Notes: generated from the sequence alone by a model not told the origin. DNA of 64,000 bases from Lysinibacillus sp. ZYM-1 (GCF_001308875.1 NZ_KQ465128.1:1-64000); one strand, 5' to 3'; shown: positions 44,808 through 53,873, counted from the stretch's first letter. Translations and numbers: made by a program.

Positions 44808-44858
44808 AAAAAGCTGTCTGTTTTAATCTTTGGTATAGATTGAATCGGGCAGTTTTTT
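44808..44858 (+). terminator. Terminator of fur
   Basis: CTGTCTG (44814-44820) pairs with CGGGCAG (44846-44852), with a further inner AATCT/AGATT stem and T6 after it. Confidence 0.65.
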
Positions 44859-44978
44859 GTTTTTTTATGAAATAGAAGATCCGTATTATGGTTGATTTAT
44901 GTCGAATGGAGGGTGCTTTAGCACATTTCTAATAGCCATGCTAAAATAGAGAATAATTGACAGTGAGGGGGCGTTGTG

Positions 44979-45881
44979 ATGAATGAATTTCAATTTGCAG
45001 TAGAGGACTATATCCATTTTATCCAAGTGGAACGGCAGTTATCTGTTAATACATTAGCATCCTATCGCCGAGATTTAGAAAGCTATGTGAATTTTTTGCA
45101 GGAAGCAGAGGGCATGGCTAATTTTAGCCGTGTAGAACGAACGACCATACTACGACATTTAGAGCAACTACGTGCACAAGGGAAGACAAGCCGTACCATT
45201 GCTCGCCATATCTCCTCCATTCGTAGTTTTCACCAATTTTTACTACGAGAAAAGCGTGCTGAATCAGATCCAACGGTACATCTAGAAATGCCAACAATTG
45301 AGCAAAAGTTACCGAATATCTTATCTATAGAAGAAATAGAAGCTTTACTGACTGCACCGAATCGAAGTAAGCCACAAGGTGTTCGTGATCTAGCGATGTT
45401 GGAGTTATTATATGGTTCTGGTATGCGGATTAGTGAGCTTATAGCTTTGGATTTAGCCGATATTCATTTAACAATGGGCTTTGTACGTGTTTTTGGGAAG
45501 GGTGGAAAAGAGCGGATCATACCACTAGGCAAAAGTGCGCTATCAGCCATAAATGCCTATTTAAACAATGCTCGGGGTCAATTGCAGGGAAAATATCCAA
45601 AAACTGATGCGTTTTTTATCAATCAAAGAGGGAAACGTTTAACAAGACAAGGTTGTTGGAAATTAATGAAGGAGCATGCTTTGAAGGCAGGCATCCAACA
45701 TGAGTTAACACCACACACATTACGTCACTCTTTTGCTACTCATTTGGTCGAAAATGGGGCAGATTTACGTGCTGTACAAGAGATGCTAGGTCATGCTGAT
45801 ATTTCCACAACGCAAATTTATACACATATTAGTAAAACGAGATTATCAGAAGTATATAAGCAATTCCATCCCCGCGCTTAA
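44979..45881 (+). CDS. xerD: Tyrosine recombinase XerD
   Basis: This 300-residue recombinase resolves chromosome dimers at dif with its partner CodV/XerC. The N-terminal SAM-like domain (VERQLSVNTLASYRRDLESY) is followed by the catalytic domain with R in GSGMRISELIAL, K in GKGGKERIIPLG, HxLR in PHTLRHSFATHL, H in MLGHADISTTQ and the nucleophile tyrosine in IYTHIS. Length is standard. ATG 44979 is used; GTG 44976 is possible with the same GAGGGGG site. Position after fur matches Bacillus (ripX). Confidence 0.94.
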   Translation: MNEFQFAVEDYIHFIQVERQLSVNTLASYRRDLESYVNFLQEAEGMANFSRVERTTILRHLEQLRAQGKTSRTIARHISSIRSFHQFLLREKRAESDPTVHLEMPTIEQKLPNILSIEEIEALLTAPNRSKPQGVRDLAMLELLYGSGMRISELIALDLADIHLTMGFVRVFGKGGKERIIPLGKSALSAINAYLNNARGQLQGKYPKTDAFFINQRGKRLTRQGCWKLMKEHALKAGIQHELTPHTLRHSFATHLVENGADLRAVQEMLGHADISTTQIYTHISKTRLSEVYKQFHPRA

Positions 45882-45901
45882 AAGTTTCAGAAATTTTTTT
45901 C

Positions 45902-45926
45902 GGTCGGATGTCTGACCTTTATTTTT
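45902..45926 (+). terminator. Terminator of xerD
   Basis: GGTCGG (45902-45907) pairs with CTGACC (45912-45917) around a 4-base loop, followed by TTTATTTTT. A TAAAAT -10-like box for deoB lies just downstream. Confidence 0.6.
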
Positions 45927-45972
45927 CGCATTTTTTTGGTAAAATAGAGTCATGAGATTGGAGGCAATAATA

Positions 45973-47154
45973 ATGAATAAACCTTTTAACAAAATCCATG
46001 TCGTTGTAATGGACTCTGTCGGAATTGGTGAAGCGCCAGATGCTGCAAGCTTTGGCGATGTAGGAGCACATACATTAGGACACATCGCTGAAAAAATGAA
46101 TGGGCTTACAATGCCGGTGATGGAGTCATTTGGTTTGGCGAATATCGAACCGCTGCAGGGTATACAAGCGACAAATGAGCCAAAAGCATACTATGGCAAA
46201 ATGCAAGAAGCATCTGTAGGGAAAGATACGATGACAGGGCACTGGGAAATTATGGGCTTGAATATTGATAAGCCATTTAAGGTGTATCCTGAAGGATTTC
46301 CCGTAGAGTTGATTGCTGAGTTAGAAAAACGTACGGGTCGTAAAGTACTTTGCAATCAACCAGCAAGTGGAACACAAGTAATTGAGGACTTCGGTAAAGA
46401 GCATATGGAAACTGGTGCAATTATTGTCTATACATCAGCTGATCCAGTTTTACAAATTGCTGCACATGAGGAAATTATTCCATTAGATGAATTATATAAA
46501 ATCTGTGAAATCGCACGTGAATTAACATTACAGCCAGAATATTTAGTAGGACGCGTGATTGCACGTCCGTTTGTTGGTACGCCAGGAAACTTCACACGTA
46601 CTTCAAATCGACATGACTATGCGCTGAAGCCATTTGGTCGTACGACGATGAATGTCTTGAAGGACGCAGGCTTAGATGTGATCGCAATCGGTAAAATCTC
46701 CGATATTTTTAATGGCGAAGGTGTCACAGATGCAGTACGTACTAAAAATAATACGGATGGCATGGACAAATTTGCTGAAGGTGTCTGCCGTGACTTCCGT
46801 GGTATAAGCTTCTTAAATTTAGTAGACTTTGATGCCAATTTTGGACATCGTCGTGATCCATTGGGTTATGGGCAAGCCTTACAAGAATTTGATGCACGAC
46901 TACCAGAAATTACAAATGCAATGTCAGAAGATGATTTATTAATTATTACTGCAGACCACGGAAATGATCCAACCTTCCACGGCACAGATCATACACGTGA
47001 ATATGTACCGTTAATTGTCTATTCTCCACGATTTAATGGTGGAGTTGAACTAGCACTTCGTGAAACTTTTGCAGATATTGCAGCTACAGTGGCTGAAAAC
47101 TTTCAAGTGGAAGCACCAGCATTCGGCAAAAGTTTCTTACAAGAATTGAAATAA
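45973..47154 (+). CDS. deoB: Phosphopentomutase DeoB (Drm)
   Basis: This 393-residue Mn2+ enzyme interconverts (deoxy)ribose 1- and 5-phosphates in nucleoside salvage. Metal and catalytic motifs of the alkaline phosphatase fold are [16 protein letters not shown] near residue 12, DTMTGHWEI with the phosphate-accepting threonine near residue 90, TADHGNDPT near 320 and DHTREYVPL. The ATG at 45973 with TTGGAGG 8 bases upstream is used, not 45952. It forms an operon with the pyrimidine-nucleoside phosphorylase gene 13 bases on; the pupG gene present between them in some relatives is absent. Confidence 0.96.
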   Translation: MNKPFNKIHVVVMDSVGIGEAPDAASFGDVGAHTLGHIAEKMNGLTMPVMESFGLANIEPLQGIQATNEPKAYYGKMQEASVGKDTMTGHWEIMGLNIDKPFKVYPEGFPVELIAELEKRTGRKVLCNQPASGTQVIEDFGKEHMETGAIIVYTSADPVLQIAAHEEIIPLDELYKICEIARELTLQPEYLVGRVIARPFVGTPGNFTRTSNRHDYALKPFGRTTMNVLKDAGLDVIAIGKISDIFNGEGVTDAVRTKNNTDGMDKFAEGVCRDFRGISFLNLVDFDANFGHRRDPLGYGQALQEFDARLPEITNAMSEDDLLIITADHGNDPTFHGTDHTREYVPLIVYSPRFNGGVELALRETFADIAATVAENFQVEAPAFGKSFLQELK

Positions 47155-47167
47155 GGGGGTTTTTCGA

Positions 47168-48418
47168 ATGAATATGGTGCAATTGTTTGAAAAGAAAAAA
47201 CAAGGATTAGAGCTCACACAAGCAGAAATTCAGTATTTTGTTGATGGCTATACAACAGGTTCGATCCCTGATTATCAAGCAAGTTCACTCTTAATGGCGA
47301 TTCGTCTATTAGGAATGTCTGATGAAGAAACGTTTTATTTAACAAAAGCAATGATTGAATCAGGAGATGTCATTGATTTAACTTCTATTGAAGGCTTTAA
47401 AATTGATAAACACTCGACAGGCGGTGTTGGTGATAAGGTAACACTTGTAGTTACTCCAATTATTGCGTCTCTAGGGATTCCAGTAGCTAAGTTTAGTGGA
47501 AAAGGTCTAGGAATTACAGGGGGAACAATCGATAAATTAGAGTCAATCCAAGGCTTCAAAACAGAGCTTTCCTCACAAGAATTCATTGATAATGTTAATC
47601 GACATAAAATTGCAGTTGCTGGACAAACAGGAAATCTTGTACCAGCCGACAAGAAGTTGTATGCATTAAGAGATGTGACAGGTACTGTCGATTCAATCCC
47701 ATTAATTGCTGCATCTATTATGAGCAAAAAAATTGCCAGTGGCGCGGATGGTATTGTCCTTGATGTTAAATGTGGTTCAGGTGCGTTTATGAAGACGCAA
47801 GAAGAAGCTCAACGATTAGCTGATACAATGACAGCTATTGGGGAAAAACTTGGACGTAGAGTGGTTGCCCATATAAGTGATATGGATAATCCTTTAGGTA
47901 AAATGATTGGTAATAAGCTTGAGGTTTTGGAGGCCTATGCACTATTAAGTGGACGTATGGAAGAAACACATGAGGATTTGCTAGATGAATGTGTAGTCAT
48001 TGCTTCTTTAATGTATCAAGTTGCCGCAGGTGTTGATGAAGCTGAAGCAACTGCCGCTGTTAAGCGTGTGCTGACAGATGGTTCTGCAGCTGCGAAGTTT
48101 GAGGAGTTTATTGTTGCACAAGGTGGGGATGTGTCTGATATCGTCCAAACGGAAACTGCTTATAAAGTTGCGGTGACGGCGGTGACGGAAGGATCAGTGG
48201 AAACGATAAATGCACTATTAGTTGGTGAAGCGAGTGTCGGTCTAGGCGCTGGGCGTTTAACGAAGGAATCCGCGCTTGATTATGACGCAGGCATTCAGCT
48301 AATTGCTAAAAAAGGCGATCGTGTAAACAATGGGGATACTATTGCTTATTTATATTCCAATACCCAAATCGCTGAAGAAACGATTCACAAAGTACAACAA
48401 GCTTATACAATTGCATAA
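47168..48418 (+). CDS. pdp: Pyrimidine-nucleoside phosphorylase
   Basis: This 416-residue enzyme cleaves uridine and thymidine with phosphate to give the base and (deoxy)ribose 1-phosphate, the substrate of DeoB. Signature motifs: DKHSTGGVGDKVTL (phosphate loop) near residue 80, KFSGKGLGITGGTIDKLES near 115, and KCGSGAFMKT near 200. The N-terminal helical domain, the large alpha/beta domain and the C-terminal lobe are all present. The ribosome site is AAGGGGG. It is the second gene of the deoB operon and ends at a strong terminator. Confidence 0.95.
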   Translation: MNMVQLFEKKKQGLELTQAEIQYFVDGYTTGSIPDYQASSLLMAIRLLGMSDEETFYLTKAMIESGDVIDLTSIEGFKIDKHSTGGVGDKVTLVVTPIIASLGIPVAKFSGKGLGITGGTIDKLESIQGFKTELSSQEFIDNVNRHKIAVAGQTGNLVPADKKLYALRDVTGTVDSIPLIAASIMSKKIASGADGIVLDVKCGSGAFMKTQEEAQRLADTMTAIGEKLGRRVVAHISDMDNPLGKMIGNKLEVLEAYALLSGRMEETHEDLLDECVVIASLMYQVAAGVDEAEATAAVKRVLTDGSAAAKFEEFIVAQGGDVSDIVQTETAYKVAVTAVTEGSVETINALLVGEASVGLGAGRLTKESALDYDAGIQLIAKKGDRVNNGDTIAYLYSNTQIAEETIHKVQQAYTIA

Positions 48419-48428
48419 AGATTCATTT

Positions 48429-48465
48429 GCGAGAGCTCTCACATTAAGAGGGCTCTCGCTTTTTT
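48429..48465 (+). terminator. Terminator of the deoB-pdp operon
   Basis: GCGAGAGC (48429-48436) pairs with GCTCTCGC (48452-48459), then T6. Confidence 0.88.
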
Positions 48466-48592
48466 GTCGTTCGAAAACTAAACCTATGAAATGCTTACAT
48501 TTTCGTAGAAATTTCATACTGAGATAACGGCATCTTGTTTAAAAAATGTTCATTTATCCCATACTGCACATAAACCTAAAAAGCTATGAGTA

Positions 48593-48669
48593 TGTCGATT
48601 TGACACTATTTCAGAAGACTTTGCACTAGTTCTGTCAGCCACAAGGATTCACCGTCTTAAATGTGGAAT
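48593..48669 (+). promoter_or_regulatory. Sigma-H promoter of the spoIIA operon with Spo0A-like boxes
   Basis: CAAGGATTC (-35, AGGATT at 48644-48649), 12 bases and GTGGAATTG (-10, GAAT at 48666-48669) fit the sigma-H consensus RnAGGAwWW / RnnGAATww. Upstream, TGTCGAT (48593-48599) and TTTGACA (48599-48605) are each one base from the 0A-box core. spoIIA is known to need sigma-H and Spo0A-P in Bacillus. Confidence 0.65.
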
Positions 48670-48692
48670 TGCACGAGGAGGAGGCGATGTTC

Positions 48693-49046
48693 ATGCATTT
48701 TCAATTAGAAATGGTCACAAGAGAGACAGTCGTAATACGTTTATTTGGGGAGCTCGATCATCATGCAGTAGAGCAAATTCGAGCGAAAATATCTGCAGCA
48801 ATTTTTCAAGGTACTGTGTCGACCATCATTTGGAACTTAGAAGGGCTATCTTTTATGGATAGTTCGGGTGTAGGCTTGGTGCTTGGTCGTATGCGTGAAT
48901 TAGAGGCAGTTGCTGGGCGAACTATTTTATTGAATCCATCGCCAACAATGCGAAAAGTTTTTCAATTTTCAGGTCTAGGGCCATGGATGATGGATGGAAC
49001 AGAGGAACAAGCGATTGATCGCGTAAGGGGGATTGTAAATGGATAA
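48693..49046 (+). CDS. spoIIAA: Anti-anti-sigma factor SpoIIAA
   Basis: This 117-residue STAS-domain protein has GELDHHAVEQIRAKI near residue 20 and the phosphorylated serine in LSFMDSSGVGLVLGR near residue 58. Dephosphorylated SpoIIAA binds SpoIIAB and frees sigma-F in the forespore; SpoIIE is the phosphatase. The ATG at 48693 aligns with the family start and has GGAGG at 8 bases; 48687 is the alternative. It overlaps spoIIAB by eight bases. Confidence 0.95.
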   Translation: MHFQLEMVTRETVVIRLFGELDHHAVEQIRAKISAAIFQGTVSTIIWNLEGLSFMDSSGVGLVLGRMRELEAVAGRTILLNPSPTMRKVFQFSGLGPWMMDGTEEQAIDRVRGIVNG

Positions 49047-49479
49047 CCAAATGACATTAACTTTTTTAGCACTTAGTGAAAATGAAGCCTTAGCACGTGT
49101 AGCAGTCACGGGCTTTATCGCACAATTAGACCCAACTATTGATGAGCTATCTGAATTTAAAACAGTTGTCTCAGAAGCGGTTTCCAATGCCATTATTCAT
49201 GGTTATGAGGAGAATGGCAAGGGTGTTGTTACTGTTCACGCTAAGCGTGAGGATGACATTGTAACGGTGTCTGTGATGGATAAAGGGGTAGGAATCGAAG
49301 ACGTAAGTCAAGCGATGGAGCCATTATTTACAACAAAAAGTGCAATGGAGCGATCCGGTATGGGCTTTACGATTATGGATAGCTTTTCTGATCAGCTAAC
49401 AGTCATGTCTAAGTGGCAAGAAGGCACAACTGTAACATTTATGAAGAAATTTTACACAGTTCGCACAGCGGTAATGTGA
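49039..49479 (+). CDS. spoIIAB: Anti-sigma F factor and kinase SpoIIAB
   Basis: This 146-residue GHKL protein kinase has SEAVSNAIIHGYEE (N-box), MDKGVGIEDV (G1 box) and TTKSAMERSGMGFTIMDSF (ATP lid). It binds sigma-F with ATP or phosphorylates SpoIIAA. It overlaps spoIIAA and is followed by sigF after 10 bases, the invariable spoIIA order. Confidence 0.96.
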   Translation: MDNQMTLTFLALSENEALARVAVTGFIAQLDPTIDELSEFKTVVSEAVSNAIIHGYEENGKGVVTVHAKREDDIVTVSVMDKGVGIEDVSQAMEPLFTTKSAMERSGMGFTIMDSFSDQLTVMSKWQEGTTVTFMKKFYTVRTAVM

Positions 49480-49489
49480 GGGTATCGAG

Positions 49490-50281
49490 GTGAAGCCCTT
49501 AGAACAGTCGTCCGAAAAACTATTGTCTCAGGAGGAAATGCGTGATTTAATAGCACGCGCGCAGCAGGGCGATCACGAGGCTCGTAAACGAATGGTAGAA
49601 GGCAATACGAGGCTTGTGTGGTCCATTGTTCAACGTTTTACAACGAGAGGTGTTGAGCTCGAGGATTTATTCCAGATTGGCTGCATAGGACTCATGAAGT
49701 CCGTGGATAAATTCGATTTAACTTATGACGTTAAATTTTCAACCTATGCAGTCCCTATGATTATTGGTGAAATTCAACGTTTTTTAAGGGATGATGGCAT
49801 GGTGAAGGTGAGTCGCTCTATTCGTGAGCTGAATTTTAAAATCCGACATGCTACAGATGAATTTATTAAAAAAAATGAACACCCACCAACTATTCAGGAA
49901 TTAGCTCAGGTGCTTGGTGTGACAACCGAGGAAATTGTGACAGCATCGGATGCATTAAGAGATCCAGCATCTCTACATGAGCAATTGTATGAAAGTGAAG
50001 GGGATTCCATTACATTGATGGATCAAATGAAGGATGAAAAATCCGAGCAGCCATTTGATTATATCCCGCTTAAAGAAGTGCTTACAAGGCTTGAACCAAG
50101 GGAACAGTCTATCATTTATTTACGATATTTTTCAGATTGTACGCAAACTGAGATTGCAAATAGGTTAGGCATATCACAGGTGCAAGTATCCCGTTTGGAG
50201 AAAAAAATTCTTGCTCAATTAAAAAGTTGGATGGCTACAAGCGCAACTGTAGAGCAAGAAGCAATAAAAAAAGACATCTAA
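49490..50281 (+). CDS. sigF: RNA polymerase sigma-F factor (SpoIIAC)
   Basis: This 263-residue sigma-70 family factor directs early forespore transcription. Region 2 reads LVWSIVQRFTTRGVELEDLF and GLMKSVDKFDLTYDVKFSTY, region 3 is near residues 110-170, and region 4 has TEIANRLGISQVQVSRLEKK as the -35-recognising helix. The start is GTG with GAGG immediately upstream, typical of weak coupled starts. It is the third gene of the spoIIA operon. In Bacillus subtilis the spoVAA-AE genes follow; here spoVAF comes directly. Confidence 0.96.
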   Translation: MKPLEQSSEKLLSQEEMRDLIARAQQGDHEARKRMVEGNTRLVWSIVQRFTTRGVELEDLFQIGCIGLMKSVDKFDLTYDVKFSTYAVPMIIGEIQRFLRDDGMVKVSRSIRELNFKIRHATDEFIKKNEHPPTIQELAQVLGVTTEEIVTASDALRDPASLHEQLYESEGDSITLMDQMKDEKSEQPFDYIPLKEVLTRLEPREQSIIYLRYFSDCTQTEIANRLGISQVQVSRLEKKILAQLKSWMATSATVEQEAIKKDI

Positions 50282-50296
50282 GAAAATGGTGACAGC

Positions 50297-51745
50297 ATGA
50301 CAAATAAATTATTTAGCAACTTAGAAGCAGCCGAAGATTTTCTTAAGGAGCAATTTGGTGACGGCGAATCATTTGACGTTGGAATTAAGCATTTATTTGT
50401 CAAAGATTTGCCGGTTCTTTGCGCCTATATTAGTGGACTTGTGGATGGAGAAGCCCTAACACAATTACTTTCAAGCATGCTCCCAGATGAGGACTATGAA
50501 ATTGATGTGGAGGATGAGAAGGAGTATTTCGAGTCTTATTTTAACTTTCACGGACGTTCAGAGGAAACCGAGCGTAAAGCTTATTTATTAGCCATTTTAA
50601 GCGGGCAAGTGACCTTTATTACTAAAAGTGGCTATTGCTACGTTGCCGAGCTCAGAAACTATCCAGGACGTTCCCCTGAGGAGCCCGACAATGAAAAGGT
50701 AATACGTGGCTCAAGGGATGGTTTTACAGAAGGAATATCTCAAAATACGGCTTTAATTCGTAGGCGGATTCGCAATAGTAATTTACGTTTCGAGCTACAT
50801 AAAATATCCAAAATCGGCCAAACCGACGTCGCCATAGCGTATATGAAGGACGTTGCCAATGAAGATATGCTCGAAAAATTACGACAGCGCCTTGACCAGA
50901 TTAACCACGATGGTTTGACAATGGCTGATAAATCATTAGAAGAATGGCTGTTTAAGCAAAAATTCCATCCAGTTCCGTTTGTTCGTTACACGGAAAGGCC
51001 AGATATTGCTGCAGCACATTTACTGGAAGGGCATATCGCCATAATGGTAGATACTTCACCGTCTGTTATTCTTGTGCCAATTACGATTTTCCATTTACTA
51101 CAGCATGCGGAGGAATATAGACAGGCGCCACTAGTTGGTACATTTGTACGTTTTATGCGGTATTTCGGCGCCATTATGGGTTTACTTTTATTACCTTTGT
51201 GGTATGTATTTGCAACAAATGAATCATTGCTTCCAGATGCTCTTTCTTTTTTAGGGACTCAGGAGAAATCGCATGTACCCTTATTACTGCAAATACTTAT
51301 TGCAGATATTGGTATTGAATTTTTGAGGATGGCCGCCATTCATACTCCGACACCATTGTCTACTGCGATGGGCTTGGTTGCGGGGGTAATTATTGGTCAA
51401 ATTGCGATCGATGTGGGACTATTCTCAGCAGAGGTTGTACTGTATACAGCGGTTGCAGCTATTCTCATCTTTATTATCCCGTCCTATGAGCTAAGTATCT
51501 CCATAAAAATATTTAGGCTGTTCTTATTGATTATGGTAGGTATTTGGGGCGTTAATGGTTTATTCATTGGCATATTCTTAGTGTTTACGTATTTATGTTC
51601 ATTACGACCAATGCAGGCACCATATTTTTGGCCGCTTGTTCCATTCTTCCCAATGGCGATGCTACGTGTCCTTATTCGTTTCCCAATGACGGCAGATGCA
51701 TTAAGACCTTATGTAGTCGCTTCCAAACAGCGAAAAAGATCATAG
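50297..51745 (+). CDS. spoVAF: Spore protein SpoVAF (GerA-family)
   Basis: This 482-residue membrane protein related to GerAA has a hydrophilic N-terminal half (residues 1-240, DGFTEGISQNTALIRRRIRN near residue 145) and five to six membrane helices in the second half with PVPFVRYTERPD and THTPTPLSTAMG-like segments. GerA-type A subunits work in spore germination; SpoVAF with SpoVAEa is thought to modulate germinant-receptor output and DPA release. It begins 15 bases after sigF. The spoVAA to spoVAE genes that normally lie between are absent from this locus. Confidence 0.9.
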   Translation: MTNKLFSNLEAAEDFLKEQFGDGESFDVGIKHLFVKDLPVLCAYISGLVDGEALTQLLSSMLPDEDYEIDVEDEKEYFESYFNFHGRSEETERKAYLLAILSGQVTFITKSGYCYVAELRNYPGRSPEEPDNEKVIRGSRDGFTEGISQNTALIRRRIRNSNLRFELHKISKIGQTDVAIAYMKDVANEDMLEKLRQRLDQINHDGLTMADKSLEEWLFKQKFHPVPFVRYTERPDIAAAHLLEGHIAIMVDTSPSVILVPITIFHLLQHAEEYRQAPLVGTFVRFMRYFGAIMGLLLLPLWYVFATNESLLPDALSFLGTQEKSHVPLLLQILIADIGIEFLRMAAIHTPTPLSTAMGLVAGVIIGQIAIDVGLFSAEVVLYTAVAAILIFIIPSYELSISIKIFRLFLLIMVGIWGVNGLFIGIFLVFTYLCSLRPMQAPYFWPLVPFFPMAMLRVLIRFPMTADALRPYVVASKQRKRS

Positions 51746-51967
51746 GAGCCGTTGCACTCGTTTTTTTCATGTGATAAAGTTCACATATAGTATTTTGTGA
51801 TTTTTGCAAAAATTATTTTCATTCAGCAAAAGGGAGGTTTTATACATAGGCCTCTTGAAGCTGGATGAAATTAATTTTTGATGGGATACCTCTATTTCCA
51901 ATGGTAGATCCTATCATATTTCGGTAAAAGTGACAGAATGGAACGAAGTGAAAAGGGAGAGATGCAC

Positions 51968-53287
51968 ATGCATTTATATGGAACACAAGCGATTTCTGAG
52001 GATGGTCATTTAACAATAGGACAGGTAGACACACTGGAGCTTGCCAAAGAGTATGGTACGCCACTTTTTGTGTATGATATGGCACTTATTCGGAAGCGTG
52101 CTCGGAGCTTTATCGATACGTTTAAAAAACTAGGCGTAAAAGCAGAAGTAGCTTATGCTTCAAAAGCATTTGCATGTGTAGCTGTGTATCAATTAGCAGC
52201 AGAAGAAAATTTATCATTGGATGTTGTATCAGGTGGAGAATTATTTACAGCTGTAAAAGCAGGATTTCCAGCAGAGCGCATTCATTTCCATGGCAATAAT
52301 AAAAGCATTTCAGAATTAGAGCTAGCTTTTGACTCCAAAATCGGTTGTATTGTTGTAGATAATTTCTATGAAATTCAGCTTTTAAAAGAAATATCTGAAC
52401 ACCGTCAACAAAAAATGCGGATCTTACTACGTGTTACACCAGGAGTTGAAGCGCATACGCATGATTTCATTACGACAGGTCAAGCAGATTCAAAATTTGG
52501 CTTTGACTTAAACAATGGTCAAGCGGATGAGGCATTCCAACAAACATTTAACCATGAATTCCTAGAGCTTCTGGGCTTACATTGTCACATTGGCTCACAA
52601 ATTTTTGACACTGCTGGCTTTGCATTGGCAGGAGAAAAATTGATTGACAAAATTTCTGATTGGAACAAGGCTCACGGATTTACATGTACTGTGTTAAACT
52701 TAGGTGGGGGCTTTGGTATTCGTTATACTGAAGAAGATGCACCGCTTGAACCACAAGTATATGTAGAGGATATGATTACAGTTGTAAAAAATAAAGCAAC
52801 TGTGCTTGGACTAAAAATGCCAGAAATTTGGATTGAACCAGGTCGATCACTTGTAGGTGATGCAGGAACATCTCTTTATACAATCGGATCACAGAAAACA
52901 GTACCAGATGTGCGAAAATATATTGCTGTTGATGGAGGGATGAGTGATAACATCCGCCCAGCATTGTACGACGCTAAGTATGAGGCTGTCATTGCAGGTA
53001 AAGTGAATGAGCCGAAGAATGAAATCTATACAGTTGCTGGTAAATTATGTGAATCTGGCGATAAATTAATTATTGATGCTAAACTACAAGATGCAGCTTC
53101 AGGTGATATTTTAGCCATTTTCTGTACAGGTGCATATGGTTATTCAATGGCGAGTAACTATAACCGTGTTCCTAGACCTGCTGTTGTATTTGTAGAGAAT
53201 GGACAGCATCAACTAGCTATTCGCCGCGAAAGTTATGAAGATATTGTGCAAAACGATCTCCCGCTAACTTTAAAAAAGGGTGAGTAA
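51968..53287 (+). CDS. lysA: Diaminopimelate decarboxylase LysA
   Basis: This 439-residue PLP enzyme makes the final step of lysine synthesis, decarboxylating meso-diaminopimelate. The Schiff-base lysine is in EVAYASKAFACVA near residue 60; HCHIGSQIFD, GGGFGIRY (phosphate loop) and EPGRSLVGDAG follow, and CTGAYGYSMASNYNR near the C-terminus carries the active-site cysteine and tyrosine. ATG 51968 aligns with other LysA proteins and has GGGAG 8 bases away; the frame opens at 51938. The 222-base leader shows no lysine riboswitch or T-box motif. Confidence 0.96.
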   Translation: MHLYGTQAISEDGHLTIGQVDTLELAKEYGTPLFVYDMALIRKRARSFIDTFKKLGVKAEVAYASKAFACVAVYQLAAEENLSLDVVSGGELFTAVKAGFPAERIHFHGNNKSISELELAFDSKIGCIVVDNFYEIQLLKEISEHRQQKMRILLRVTPGVEAHTHDFITTGQADSKFGFDLNNGQADEAFQQTFNHEFLELLGLHCHIGSQIFDTAGFALAGEKLIDKISDWNKAHGFTCTVLNLGGGFGIRYTEEDAPLEPQVYVEDMITVVKNKATVLGLKMPEIWIEPGRSLVGDAGTSLYTIGSQKTVPDVRKYIAVDGGMSDNIRPALYDAKYEAVIAGKVNEPKNEIYTVAGKLCESGDKLIIDAKLQDAASGDILAIFCTGAYGYSMASNYNRVPRPAVVFVENGQHQLAIRRESYEDIVQNDLPLTLKKGE

Positions 53288-53289
53288 AT

Positions 53290-53400
53290 TTGAGGAAGAA
53301 TAAATGGGTATTACTAGCGTCCATTTCAACTTTTATTTTGTTGTGGGGCGTTGTCTATTGGGTGTTGGCGTCTAAAGGAATTCTCGGACCTGGTTCGTAA
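53290..53400 (+). CDS. 36-residue single-helix membrane protein
   Basis: Two bases after the lysA stop a TTG opens a short frame, RKNKWVLLASISTFILLWGV, continuing with one hydrophobic helix to SKGILGPGS. GGGTGAG lies within the lysA end, 5 to 6 bases upstream, so it would be translated by coupling. A basic N-terminus, one helix and a small polar tail form a sensible small membrane protein, but no family is recognised and no experiment can be cited. Confidence 0.42.
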   Translation: MRKNKWVLLASISTFILLWGVVYWVLASKGILGPGS

Positions 53401-53486
53401 GACAGAAATTGGCTTGCGGTAAAAGTACAAATCGTGTAGGATAGTCAAAGATTATGTACAGCTAGAAAAAGAGGGAATAGACAAAT

Positions 53487-53858
53487 ATGTTAATTCGATA
53501 TAAAAAAGCTTTAGAGAAAATAGCAATGGGGCTACTTTCGTTTATGCCGAACGAAAAAGACGTAAAAAAGCTTACAGAGACCATCCACTCCTATGAAAAT
53601 GATGATAATTGGGTTTTATACTTATGGAAAAAGAATGATGAATATGTTGGCATTGTTGGGCTTGTAACAGATGAGCATAATACTGCTACTATCCAACATG
53701 TATCTGTTATCCCTTCCTATAGGGGTGAAGGTGTTGCCAAAGAAATGCTTCAGGAAGTAGCAGACCTTGGCCACTATGAAAATGTACGTGCAACTGATGA
53801 AACACGTCAATTCGTTCAAAAATGTATTAATTGCATCGATAAAAAAGCAGACGATTAA
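53487..53858 (+). CDS. ribT: GNAT-fold protein RibT
   Basis: This 123-residue protein has IQHVSVIPSYRGEGVAKEML, the acetyl-CoA binding loop of GNAT enzymes, preceded by YVGIVGLVTDEHNTA. Its N-terminus, MLIRYKKALEKIAMGLLSFM, is typical of RibT, the last gene of the rib operon in Bacillus, followed there by the DUF309 gene ypuF and scpAB as here. The riboflavin genes ribD, E, A and H are not upstream in this window. Role in riboflavin metabolism is unproven. Confidence 0.85.
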   Translation: MLIRYKKALEKIAMGLLSFMPNEKDVKKLTETIHSYENDDNWVLYLWKKNDEYVGIVGLVTDEHNTATIQHVSVIPSYRGEGVAKEMLQEVADLGHYENVRATDETRQFVQKCINCIDKKADD

Positions 53859-53873
53859 CAACGTCTGCTTTTT
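53841..53873. terminator. Bidirectional terminator embedded in the ribT/DUF309 overlap
   Basis: GCAGACG (53847-53853) pairs with CGTCTGC (53862-53868), with A6 before and T5 after. The hairpin loop contains the overlapping stop codons of the two convergent genes. Confidence 0.85.

Noticed and set aside
51746-51967. Lysine riboswitch or lysine T-box before lysA
   Set aside because: Neither the conserved lysine-aptamer blocks nor the T-box AGGGTGGNACCGCG is present.
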